From: Tannerellaceae bacterium
GTDB lineage: Bacteria; Bacteroidota; Bacteroidia; Bacteroidales; Tannerellaceae
Direction: 5' to 3'
Assembly (NCBI GenBank): GCA_031267775.1
Contig: JAIRYL010000219.1
Location: forward strand, 1 to 7,570
Length of the DNA: 7,570 nucleotides
Part shown: positions 1-5,234 of the stretch, one piece after another
Numbering within the stretch: position 1 is the first letter of the stretch
How the letters are laid out: the number at the start of each line of letters is the position of its first letter
Program-made: the position numbers and the translations under genes
Notes under the pieces: model-generated
Told to the model about the DNA's origin: nothing
Database searches by the model: none
The model's input: the letters and a program-made list of their open reading frames with translations, nothing else

Positions 1-522
1 GTCTATCAGGGAGAGGAGAGAAATTATGGCTTCAAGGTATTTGTCGACGAAACCCGTCCGTTATTACAAGGAGCCCGTCTGACAATGTATGAATTGCAAA
101 AAGCCAGGGTTGACGCTACGCTTATTTGCGACAATATGGCGTCGTCTGTTATGCAGAAAGGATGGGTGCAAGCTGTGCTGGTTGGTTGTAACCGTATTAC
201 AGCGAATGGCGATGTGGCGAACAAAACAGGTACATCGGGCGTTGCTATCTTAGCAAAATATTATGGCATTCCGTTTTATGTGCTGGATCCGGCTATCACA
301 ATAGACAATTCCTGTCCGGATGGGAAATCCATTGTAATAGAGGAGCGTAAGGCGGAAGAAGTAACCGAGATGTGGTACGCTCGCCGTATGGCTCCGGCGG
401 GTAGCAAGGTGTTTAATCCTTCGTTTGATGTAACCTCCCATACATTGATAGCTGCTATTATTACAGAGAAAGGTATTATTTATCCTCCTTTTGAAACCGG
501 ATTTGGGAAAATATATTTCTAA
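1..522 (+). CDS. mtnA: S-methyl-5-thioribose-1-phosphate isomerase, C-terminal part (5' truncated by window edge)
   Basis: The reading frame is open from base 1 and gives 173 residues before TAA. It matches the C-terminal Rossmann-like half of the MtnA / eIF2B-alpha-like family, which isomerises methylthioribose-1-phosphate to methylthioribulose-1-phosphate in cytosolic methionine salvage. Visible family motifs are the VDETRPLLQGARLT block (fragment residues 15-28), the DNMA block (44-47), the NGDVANKTGTSG loop (69-80), an IEERKAEEVT segment and the C-terminal FNPSFDVTSHTLIAAIITEKG segment. The catalytic Cys of the family lies upstream of the window. The usual G-A-D-R motif reads G-C-N-R here (residues 62-65), so the acidic residue expected to be catalytic is Asn. 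Internal Met codons such as base 85 are not starts, because homology continues upstream of them. The family call is secure. Whether the enzyme is active, or uses another sugar phosphate, is open. Confidence 0.9.
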   Translation, partial: VYQGEERNYGFKVFVDETRPLLQGARLTMYELQKARVDATLICDNMASSVMQKGWVQAVLVGCNRITANGDVANKTGTSGVAILAKYYGIPFYVLDPAITIDNSCPDGKSIVIEERKAEEVTEMWYARRMAPAGSKVFNPSFDVTSHTLIAAIITEKGIIYPPFETGFGKIYF

Positions 523-526
523 AAGT

Positions 527-557
527 TTTGATTATCTCAAAACAATCTGTAATTTTG
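527..557 (+). promoter_or_regulatory. Bacteroidota-type promoter for rpsU
   Basis: TTTG at 527-530 (-33 element) and TAATTTTG at 550-557 (-7 element, consensus TAnnTTTG) are separated by 19 bases, the preferred spacing for the primary sigma factor of this phylum. Transcription should start around 562-566. That would give an A-rich leader of about 50 bases before the rpsU ATG, as is typical for highly expressed genes here. The -33 element sits inside an inverted repeat (525-531 with 537-543). Confidence 0.75.
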
Positions 558-615
558 CGCTCGCTTAAAATATGTAATTGGTTAAACAATAAATAATAAG
601 AAACAAAAAAAACTT

Positions 616-807
616 ATGATCGTAGTTCCATTGAAAGAAGGCGAAAATATTGAAAAAGCGCTTAAAAAATTCAAAAGAAAATTTGAAAAAACAGGTATTG
701 TTAAAGAGTTGAGAAGTCGTCAGGCATTCACCAAACCTTCTGTGGAAAAAAGAAAGAAAATGATGCGCGCCGTTTATGTGCAGCAATTGCAGCAAGCGGA
801 AGAATAG
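616..807 (+). CDS. rpsU: 30S ribosomal protein bS21
   Basis: This is a 63-residue, strongly basic protein of normal length for bS21. It opens with MIVVPLKEGENIEKALKKFK, followed by the KRKFEKTG and ELRSRQAFTKPS segments and a Lys/Arg-rich helix. bS21 binds the platform of the small subunit near the 3' end of 16S rRNA. Tyr54 (in RAVYVQ) matches the residue that, from work on the Flavobacterium johnsoniae ribosome, helps occlude the anti-Shine-Dalgarno. The gene has its own strong promoter (527-557) and an A-rich leader. I see no Shine-Dalgarno site before its ATG. It is first in a probable operon with the recombinase and hpf, although a 79-base gap and a possible second promoter follow it. Confidence 0.96.
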   Translation: MIVVPLKEGENIEKALKKFKRKFEKTGIVKELRSRQAFTKPSVEKRKKMMRAVYVQQLQQAEE

Positions 808-828
808 TAGAAGAATTATTTCCTCCGG

Positions 829-860
829 CTTGTATTTTTAAATTCTATTTCTTATATTCG
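829..860 (+). promoter_or_regulatory. Possible weak promoter for the xer gene
   Basis: CTTG at 829-832 and TATATTCG at 853-860 (one mismatch to TAnnTTTG) are 20 bases apart. If used, transcription would begin within the inverted repeat at 859-887, leaving a very short leader. AT-rich sequence gives such matches by chance, so this is tentative. Confidence 0.35.
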
Positions 861-887
861 CTGCATAGAACAAAAGTTGATGCAGCG
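859..887 (+). repeat. Inverted repeat abutting the xer GTG start
   Basis: CGCTGCAT (859-866) and ATGCAGCG (880-887) form a perfect 8-base inverted repeat around a 13-base spacer. Inside the spacer AAC (869-871) can also pair with GTT (876-878). The right arm includes the G of the GTG start codon. The arm centres are 21 bases apart, two helical turns. It could be an RNA hairpin restraining initiation or a DNA operator. No T-run follows, so it is not a terminator. Confidence 0.6.
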
Positions 888-1801
888 TGAATAGGTTGAT
901 TGGTTTGTTTGTAAATTATATTCGGTATGAACGGAATTATTCCGATTATACAATACTTTCGTATTCTAAGGATTTAGAGCAATTTGAAGAGTATGTGAAA
1001 GAAAATCAGGAAGGCCTGTTTGAACCTGAGACGATCGATTCTGACATTGTGCGGAATTGGATCGTTTTTTTATTAAACAAAGATATTGCGGCTACTTCCG
1101 TAAACCGGAAACTAAGTTCTCTGAAATCTTTTTTCAAATTTCTTGTCAAACAAAGAATTATATCCGCCAATCCTTTACGCTTGTTGAACGGCCCTAAAAC
1201 CAAAAAGCCATTACCTTATTTTATCAGGGAAAACGAGATGGATTTGCTGTTGGACGGGGATACTTTCGAGGATGATTTTGAAGGCGTAAGAAACCGGTTG
1301 ATACTGGAGTTGCTTTATGATACCGGAATAAGGCGTTCGGAACTGACCGGGATTAAAAATTCCGATATAGATTATGAGGCTTCCCTGCTAAAGGTAACGG
1401 GTAAAAGAAACAAGCAACGGCTGATTCCATTTGCAGAAGGATTGAAAGCCTTATTAATCGCTTATACCGAAATACGCGACAAGGAAACAAACGCCGGCGG
1501 CGAATGGTTTTTTATACGTAAAAATGGCGAACAACTATCAACAGGTATTGTTTATAATATAGTAAAAAAAAGTTTGTCGGATATATCGACGCTGTCTAAA
1601 CGCAGCCCACATGTATTGCGGCATTCATTTGCAACAAGTATGTTAAACAACGGGGCTGAGCTTAACGCTGTAAAAGAATTATTAGGACACAGCAGTTTGG
1701 CTTCAACCAGCGTTTATACGCATACAACCTTTGAAGAATTAAAAAAAGTGTATCATGCTCATCCGAGAGCAAAAAAAGAAGGAGGTTTTTATGGACATTA
1801 A
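887..1801 (+). CDS. Tyrosine recombinase, XerC/XerD type
   Basis: This is a 304-residue protein of the usual Xer length. Residues 1-95 form the SAM-like core-binding domain (NYSDYTILSYSKDL and NRKLSSLKSFFKFL). Residues 105-295 form the catalytic domain. All catalytic positions are visible: Arg149 (TGIRRSE), Lys173 (TGKRNKQR), His242 and Arg245 (PHVLRHSFAT), His268 (LLGHSS) and the nucleophile Tyr277 (SVYTHT). Xer enzymes resolve chromosome dimers at dif during division, so this is likely the chromosomal Xer, given its housekeeping setting. Integrases share the fold, but no element or attachment repeat surrounds it. The GTG start is forced, because the in-frame upstream codon at 878 is a stop. 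The 3' end overlaps hpf by 11 bases. XerC cannot be told from XerD by reading alone, so no symbol is given. Confidence 0.93.
   Translation: MNRLIGLFVNYIRYERNYSDYTILSYSKDLEQFEEYVKENQEGLFEPETIDSDIVRNWIVFLLNKDIAATSVNRKLSSLKSFFKFLVKQRIISANPLRLLNGPKTKKPLPYFIRENEMDLLLDGDTFEDDFEGVRNRLILELLYDTGIRRSELTGIKNSDIDYEASLLKVTGKRNKQRLIPFAEGLKALLIAYTEIRDKETNAGGEWFFIRKNGEQLSTGIVYNIVKKSLSDISTLSKRSPHVLRHSFATSMLNNGAELNAVKELLGHSSLASTSVYTHTTFEELKKVYHAHPRAKKEGGFYGH
1779..1785 (+). promoter_or_regulatory. Strong Shine-Dalgarno site that fixes the hpf start
   Basis: AAGGAGG lies five bases before the ATG at 1791, inside the last codons of the recombinase. It decides between this ATG and the in-frame ATG at 1755. It is unusual, because the other genes in the window lack a well-spaced Shine-Dalgarno site, as expected for Bacteroidota. 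Part of it could simply reflect the Lys-Glu-Gly-Gly codons of the overlapping gene. Confidence 0.7.
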
Positions 1802-2090
1802 AATTCAATCCATCCATTTTGACGCTACCGACAAACTGGAAGCATTTGTTCAAAAAAAAGTTTCAAAACTGGAAAAATACTTTGACGGTATTATGACTGC
1901 CGAAGTTATTCTAAAAGTAGTTAAGCCTGAAACGGCACAGAACAAAAGCGTATCTATTAAACTTATTATTAAAAATGGAGAGCTTTTTGCAGAAAAAATA
2001 GCCGACTCATTTGAGGAAGCGATTGACGATTGTAGCGAAGCATTAGCAAAGCAACTAATGAGGTATAAAGAAAAAGTCAGGATTAAATAA
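1791..2090 (+). CDS. hpf: Ribosome hibernation promoting factor, short HPF/RaiA family
   Basis: This 99-residue protein has the beta-alpha-beta-beta-beta-alpha pattern of the HPF/YfiA family. It has an N-terminal strand (MDIKIQSIHFDATD), helix 14-32 (LEAFVQKKVSKLEKYFDG), strands about 36-70 and a C-terminal helix about 72-95 with a basic end. It lacks the extra C-terminal dimerisation domain of long HPF. Such proteins bind the 30S decoding region in place of tRNA and mRNA and inactivate ribosomes during stress or stationary phase. The start at 1791 is chosen because a family-typical N-terminus begins there and AAGGAGG precedes it. A longer frame from 1755 would add 12 unrelated residues. The gene starts before the recombinase stop codon, so the two are probably translationally coupled. 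Confidence 0.92.
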   Translation: MDIKIQSIHFDATDKLEAFVQKKVSKLEKYFDGIMTAEVILKVVKPETAQNKSVSIKLIIKNGELFAEKIADSFEEAIDDCSEALAKQLMRYKEKVRIK

Positions 2091-2106
2091 AAAAAACAAC
2101 AATATT

Positions 2107-2137
2107 TTTGGTATCTTAGAAATAATCTCTAAATTTG
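2107..2137 (+). promoter_or_regulatory. Bacteroidota-type promoter for the tRNA-tuf block
   Basis: TTTG at 2107-2110 and TAAATTTG at 2130-2137 are spaced by 19 bases and match the -33/-7 consensus of this phylum with no mismatch. Transcription should begin near 2141-2145, about 45 bases before the first tRNA. The same geometry is seen at the rpsU promoter. Confidence 0.8.
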
Positions 2138-2170
2138 CAGCCGTTTCGCTTTGTGACGAAACGGTTGTTC
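2138..2170 (+). terminator. Stem-loop after hpf, overlapping the transcription start of the tRNA block
   Basis: CCGTTTCG (2141-2148) pairs perfectly with CGAAACGG (2157-2164) around an 8-base loop. The stem extends outward to 2138/2167 with one G-U pair, and the T-rich TTGTTCTTT follows. For transcripts coming from hpf it looks like a Rho-independent terminator. For transcripts from the promoter at 2107-2137 it would be a hairpin at or very near the 5' end. Confidence 0.5.
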
Positions 2171-2186
2171 TTTATATAATGTATAT

Positions 2187-2260
2187 GCCTCTTTAGCTCA
2201 GTTGGCCAGAGCACGTGATTTGTAATCTCGGGGTCGTTGGTTCGAATCCGACAAGAGGCT
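2187..2260 (+). tRNA. tRNA-Thr (anticodon UGU)
   Basis: A complete cloverleaf can be drawn. The acceptor GCCTCTT (2187-2193) pairs with AAGAGGC (2253-2259), the D-stem is GCTC/GAGC, the anticodon TGT lies at 2221-2223 and the T-arm loop is TTCGAAT. The discriminator is U and no CCA is encoded. The anticodon stem CGTGA/TCTCG has a central U-U mismatch (2216 with 2228). It is the first gene of a four-tRNA run ahead of tuf. Confidence 0.93.
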
Positions 2261-2297
2261 CGGAAGATGGGCGTTAGCCAATTTCTTCTATAACAAA

Positions 2298-2380
2298 GGG
2301 CAGTTACCAGAGTGGCCAAATGGGGCTGACTGTAACTCAGCTGGCTTACGCCTTCGGTGGTTCGAATCCATCACTGCCCA
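2298..2380 (+). tRNA. tRNA-Tyr (anticodon GUA)
   Basis: The acceptor GGGCAGT (2298-2304) pairs with ACTGCCC (2373-2379). The anticodon stem GCTGA/TCAGC is perfect with GTA at 2332-2334. There is a long class II variable arm (about 2342-2355) and a T-loop TTCGAAT, as expected for bacterial tRNA-Tyr. The discriminator is A and CCA is not encoded. Confidence 0.95.
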
Positions 2381-2384
2381 CTGG

Positions 2385-2410
2385 ATTGGTTCAGGCGCGA
2401 ACCGGTTTTT
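2385..2410 (+). terminator. Weak stem-loop with T-run between tRNA-Tyr and tRNA-Gly
   Basis: GGTTC (2388-2392) pairs with GAACC (2399-2403) around a six-base loop. The stem extends by two G-U pairs and one A-U pair, and a T-run (2406-2410) follows. It could be a partial terminator or a tRNA processing signal. The stem is weak and the call is tentative. Confidence 0.3.
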
Positions 2411-2424
2411 AAAAGAAGAAACTT

Positions 2425-2500
2425 GCGGAAGTAGCTCAGTTGATAGAGCATTAGCCTTCCAAGCTGAGGGTCGCGGGTTTGAGTCCCGTCTTCCGCTCCA
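2425..2500 (+). tRNA. tRNA-Gly (anticodon UCC), CCA encoded
   Basis: The acceptor GCGGAAG (2425-2431) pairs with CTTCCGC (2490-2496), and discriminator U at 2497 is followed by CCA at 2498-2500. The D-stem is GCTC/GAGC. The anticodon loop CTTCCAA places TCC at 2458-2460 between TTAGC and GCTGA. It is the only tRNA of the five here with a genomic CCA, which in this group may be incidental. Confidence 0.95.
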
Positions 2501-2503
2501 GTT

Positions 2504-2575
<72 letters not shown>

Positions 2576-2633
2576 CTTGAAAGAATGATGAATAATTTAG
2601 AACATAAACATTTAAATAAATAACAATTAAGTT

Positions 2634-3821
2634 ATGGCAAAAGAACATTTTGACAGATCGAAACCCCACGTTAACATTGGTACTATCGGCCATGTTGACC
2701 ATGGTAAAACAACTTTGACTGCTGCTATTACCACAGTATTGGCAAAGAAAGGTCTTTCTGAATTGCGCTCATTCGATTCTATCGACAACGCTCCGGAAGA
2801 AAAAGAAAGAGGTATCACAATTAACACAGCTCACGTAGAGTACCAGACGGCTAAACGTCACTATGCTCATGTAGACTGTCCGGGTCACGCCGACTATGTA
2901 AAAAACATGGTTACGGGCGCCGCTCAGATGGACGGCGCTATTATCGTAGTTGCAGCTACCGACGGGCCTATGCCTCAAACCCGTGAACACATCCTTTTGG
3001 CGCGTCAGGTAAACGTTCCTAAACTGGTTGTATTCATGAACAAATGCGACGTGGTTGACGATGAAGAAATGTTGGAATTGGTAGAAATGGAAATGCGGGA
3101 ACTTCTTTCATTCTATGACTTCGACGGCGACAATACTCCGGTTATCCGGGGCTCTGCTTTAGGCGCATTGAATGGCGATGTTCTATGGGAAGAAAAAGTG
3201 ATGGAATTAATGGATGCTTGCGATACCTGGATTCCGCTTCCTCCGCGTGAAATAGACAAACCTTTCCTGATGCCTGTTGAAGACGTATTTTCTATCACAG
3301 GTCGTGGCACTGTCGCTACAGGCCGTATTGAAACCGGCGTTATCAGAACGAGTGAAGAAGTTCAGATTATCGGTTTAGGCGCTGAAAAGATGAAATCTGT
3401 CGTAACCGGCGTGGAAATGTTCCGCAAACTTCTTGACGAAGGCCAGGCAGGCGACAATGTAGGTTTGTTGCTTCGCGGTATCGACAAAAATGAAATCAAA
3501 CGCGGTATGGTTATCACTCACCCGGGAAAAGTAAAACCTCACTCTAAAGTTAAAGCAGAGGTTTATATCTTGAAAAAAGAAGAAGGCGGCCGTCATACGC
3601 CATTCCATAATAAATATCGTCCGCAATTCTACATTCGTACCTTGGATGTTACTGGCGAAATCACTCTTCCCGAAGGGACAGAAATGGTAATGCCCGGCGA
3701 TAATGTAACGATTACGGTGGATTTGATTTATCCGGTTGCTTGTAGCGTAGGTTTACGTTTCGCTATCCGTGAAGGCGGACGTACGGTAGGCGCAGGTCAG
3801 ATTACAGAATTATCAGACTAA
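2634..3821 (+). CDS. tuf: Elongation factor Tu
   Basis: EF-Tu is the GTPase that carries aminoacyl-tRNA to the ribosomal A site. The 395-residue protein is full length. The G domain shows the P-loop GHVDHGKT (19-26), switch I RGITINT (59-65), switch II DCPGH with catalytic His85 (81-85), the base-recognition motif NKCD (136-139) and SAL (174-176). The beta-barrel domains 2 and 3 follow, including ITGRGTVATGRIE, GGRHTPF, YRPQFYIRT and the closing LRFAIREGGRTVGAG. The start MAKEHFDRSKPHVNIGTIGH is the family N-terminus. Its leader is A/T-rich without a Shine-Dalgarno site. It is probably cotranscribed with the four upstream tRNAs from 2107-2137, 58 bases after the last. Residue 66 is Ala where many EF-Tu proteins have Ser (TSHVEY). 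Codons look richer in G and C at third positions than the ribosomal protein genes downstream. Confidence 0.98.
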   Translation: MAKEHFDRSKPHVNIGTIGHVDHGKTTLTAAITTVLAKKGLSELRSFDSIDNAPEEKERGITINTAHVEYQTAKRHYAHVDCPGHADYVKNMVTGAAQMDGAIIVVAATDGPMPQTREHILLARQVNVPKLVVFMNKCDVVDDEEMLELVEMEMRELLSFYDFDGDNTPVIRGSALGALNGDVLWEEKVMELMDACDTWIPLPPREIDKPFLMPVEDVFSITGRGTVATGRIETGVIRTSEEVQIIGLGAEKMKSVVTGVEMFRKLLDEGQAGDNVGLLLRGIDKNEIKRGMVITHPGKVKPHSKVKAEVYILKKEEGGRHTPFHNKYRPQFYIRTLDVTGEITLPEGTEMVMPGDNVTITVDLIYPVACSVGLRFAIREGGRTVGAGQITELSD

Positions 3822-3830
3822 TTCAATACC

Positions 3831-3857
3831 AGATAGCCGGGTTTTATTCGGCTATCT
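3831..3857 (+). terminator. Stem-loop between tuf and tRNA-Trp
   Basis: AGATAGCCG (3831-3839) pairs perfectly over nine bases with CGGCTATCT (3849-3857) around a nine-base loop. Only TT follows before the tRNA begins at 3862, so it lacks a proper T-run. It is likely an inefficient terminator, an mRNA 3'-end stabiliser for tuf after processing, or a spacer that helps release tRNA-Trp. Confidence 0.5.
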
Positions 3858-3861
3858 TTCT

Positions 3862-3934
3862 ACGGAAGTAGCTCAGTCGGTAGAGCACTGGTCTCCAAAA
3901 CCAGGTGTCGGGAGTTCGAGCCTCTCCTTCCGTG
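3862..3934 (+). tRNA. tRNA-Trp (anticodon CCA)
   Basis: The acceptor ACGGAAG (3862-3868) pairs with CTTCCGT (3927-3933), with discriminator G. The D-stem is GCTC/GAGC. The anticodon stem CTGGT/ACCAG is perfect, with CCA at 3895-3897, and the T-arm is GGGAG/CTCTC with one G-U pair. A CCA tail is not encoded. The tuf - tRNA-Trp - secE order is common in bacteria. Confidence 0.95.
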
Positions 3935-3954
3935 CAGAAAACGTATAGGTTAAA

Positions 3955-4149
3955 ATGAAGAAATTAATCAAATATTTTAAAGAATCTTATAACGAACTTG
4001 TTTATAAAGTTTCTTGGCCCACAAGGATAGAACTTTCTAATAGTGCTGTAGTTGTTATGTTTGCTTCCCTTATAATTGCAGCATTAATCTTTGTGGTAGA
4101 TGTAGGCTTTGAAAACATTATGCGATTTATCTACGAGCGAATTTTTTAA
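3955..4149 (+). CDS. secE: Preprotein translocase subunit SecE
   Basis: This is a 64-residue, single-span SecE, the short form found in most bacteria outside the gamma-proteobacteria. It has an amphipathic N-terminal helix on the cytoplasmic face (KKLIKYFKESYNELVYKV), the conserved hinge motif KVSWPTRIEL (18-27) and one hydrophobic transmembrane segment at about residues 29-50. SecE clamps SecY in the SecYEG channel that exports unfolded proteins. The gene starts 20 bases after tRNA-Trp and ends 14 bases before nusG, so it should be cotranscribed with both. Confidence 0.95.
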   Translation: MKKLIKYFKESYNELVYKVSWPTRIELSNSAVVVMFASLIIAALIFVVDVGFENIMRFIYERIF

Positions 4150-4163
4150 TATTCTTTTAAGGA

Positions 4164-4706
4164 ATGTCTGACATCGAAAAGAAATTTTATGTTCTTCGAG
4201 CTATTAGTGGTAAAGAGAATAAAGTGAGAGAATATCTGGAATCGGAGTTAAAGAATACGGACTTAGGAGATTATGTGTCGCAAGTGTTAATACCTACTGA
4301 AAAAACAGTATCTATGCGAAACGGTAAAAAGGTGGTAAAGGAGAGAGCTTATTTACCCGGTTACGTTTTAGTAGAAGCTGCATTAGTAGGCGAAGTAGCG
4401 CATCGATTGAGAAACATACCCAATGTTATCGGTTTTCTTGGCGGTTCGGAAAATCCTGTCCCATTGCGTCCGACAGAAGTTGGCCGTATTTTAGGTACGG
4501 TTGACGAGTTGCAGGAGCAACAGGATGATTTGGATATCCAATACTATGTTGGCGAAAATGTAAAAGTAACCTACGGCCCTTTCAATGGTTTCAGCGGCGT
4601 TATTGAAGAAGTCAACACAGAGAAGAAAAAACTGAAAGTAATGGTTAAAATCTTTGGGAGGAAGACCCCGCTTGAGTTGGGGTATATGCAAGTTGAGAAA
4701 GAATAA
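4164..4706 (+). CDS. nusG: Transcription termination/antitermination factor NusG
   Basis: This is a 180-residue protein of normal length. The NGN domain (about 6-112) opens with KKFYVLRAISGKENKV, contains the RNA-polymerase-contacting ERAYLPGYVLVE segment (60-71) and the PNVIGFLGG motif (86-94). A linker leads to the C-terminal KOW domain (about 128-178), with GENVKVTYGPFNGFSGVIEE followed by a variable strand pair. NusG binds the clamp of RNA polymerase and links it to Rho or to S10 of the ribosome. The sequence AAGGA directly touches the ATG, too close to act as a normal Shine-Dalgarno. The nearest upstream partner is secE, and rplK follows after 68 bases. Confidence 0.97.
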   Translation: MSDIEKKFYVLRAISGKENKVREYLESELKNTDLGDYVSQVLIPTEKTVSMRNGKKVVKERAYLPGYVLVEAALVGEVAHRLRNIPNVIGFLGGSENPVPLRPTEVGRILGTVDELQEQQDDLDIQYYVGENVKVTYGPFNGFSGVIEEVNTEKKKLKVMVKIFGRKTPLELGYMQVEKE

Positions 4707-4774
4707 TGCCACTTGTTACGAAGTCGTATTACTCTTTTTGTTTTTTGATGTTATAATCAATAAATTTTAGAAAA

Positions 4775-5218
4775 ATGGCTAAAGAAATTGCTGGACAAAT
4801 CAAATTGCAAATTAAAGGAGGCGTTGCAAACCCTTCTCCGCCAGTAGGACCTGCTTTGGGTTCTAAGGGTATTAATATTATGGAGTTTTGCAAGCAATTC
4901 AATGCCAGAACCCAAGACAAGGCTGGTAAAATATTACCTGTTGTAATTACTTACTACGCCGATAAGTCTTTTGATTTTGTTGTTAAGACCCCTCCTGTAG
5001 CTATCCAATTAATGGAAGTTGCTAAAATAAAAGGAGGTTCTGCAGAGCCTAACCGTAAAAAAGTTGCGGAAATTACCTGGGATCAGGTAAAAACTATTGC
5101 AGAAGATAAACTTGTTGATATGAACTGCTTTACTGTTGAATCTGCTATGAAAATGATAGCAGGGACTGCAAGAAGTATGGGGATTACTGTTAAAGGAAGT
5201 TTTCCGGGTAATAATTAA
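4775..5218 (+). CDS. rplK: 50S ribosomal protein uL11
   Basis: This is a 147-residue protein of standard uL11 length. The N-terminal domain (1-70) begins MAKEIAGQIKLQIKGG and carries the proline-rich switch segment PPVGPALG (22-29), where thiostrepton-type antibiotics act in other bacteria. The C-terminal rRNA-binding domain (75-143) includes KIKGGSAEPN, WDQVKTIAEDK and the closing MIAGTARSMGITVKG. L11 forms the base of the GTPase-associated centre and is needed for RelA activation on stalled ribosomes. The leader is A/T-rich with no Shine-Dalgarno. rplA begins 16 bases downstream. Confidence 0.98.
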   Translation: MAKEIAGQIKLQIKGGVANPSPPVGPALGSKGINIMEFCKQFNARTQDKAGKILPVVITYYADKSFDFVVKTPPVAIQLMEVAKIKGGSAEPNRKKVAEITWDQVKTIAEDKLVDMNCFTVESAMKMIAGTARSMGITVKGSFPGNN

Positions 5219-5234
5219 ATAAAATACAATTGAG

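Noticed and set aside
85..522. Independent short gene starting at ATG 85
   Set aside because: The MtnA match continues upstream through ETRPLLQGARLT to base 1, so this Met is internal to a truncated gene.
859..887. dif-like recombination site next to the recombinase
   Set aside because: The arms are 8 bases with a 13-base spacer. A dif site has about 11-base arms around 6 bases, and no dif-like sequence is recognisable.
1755..1790. Longer hpf starting at ATG 1755
   Set aside because: It would add 12 residues with no family match, while ATG 1791 has a perfect Shine-Dalgarno and a typical HPF N-terminus.
887..1801. Recombinase as the integrase of a mobile element
   Set aside because: No cargo genes, direct repeats or attachment sites flank it, it lies in a compact housekeeping operon, and the tRNA genes nearby are intact with no duplicated 3' ends.
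4737..4768. Promoter before rplK (TTTG at 4737-4740, TAAATTTT at 4761-4768)
   Set aside because: The spacing of 20 is acceptable, but the -7 box lacks its final G and the start would fall almost on the ATG. T-rich sequence makes chance matches likely.
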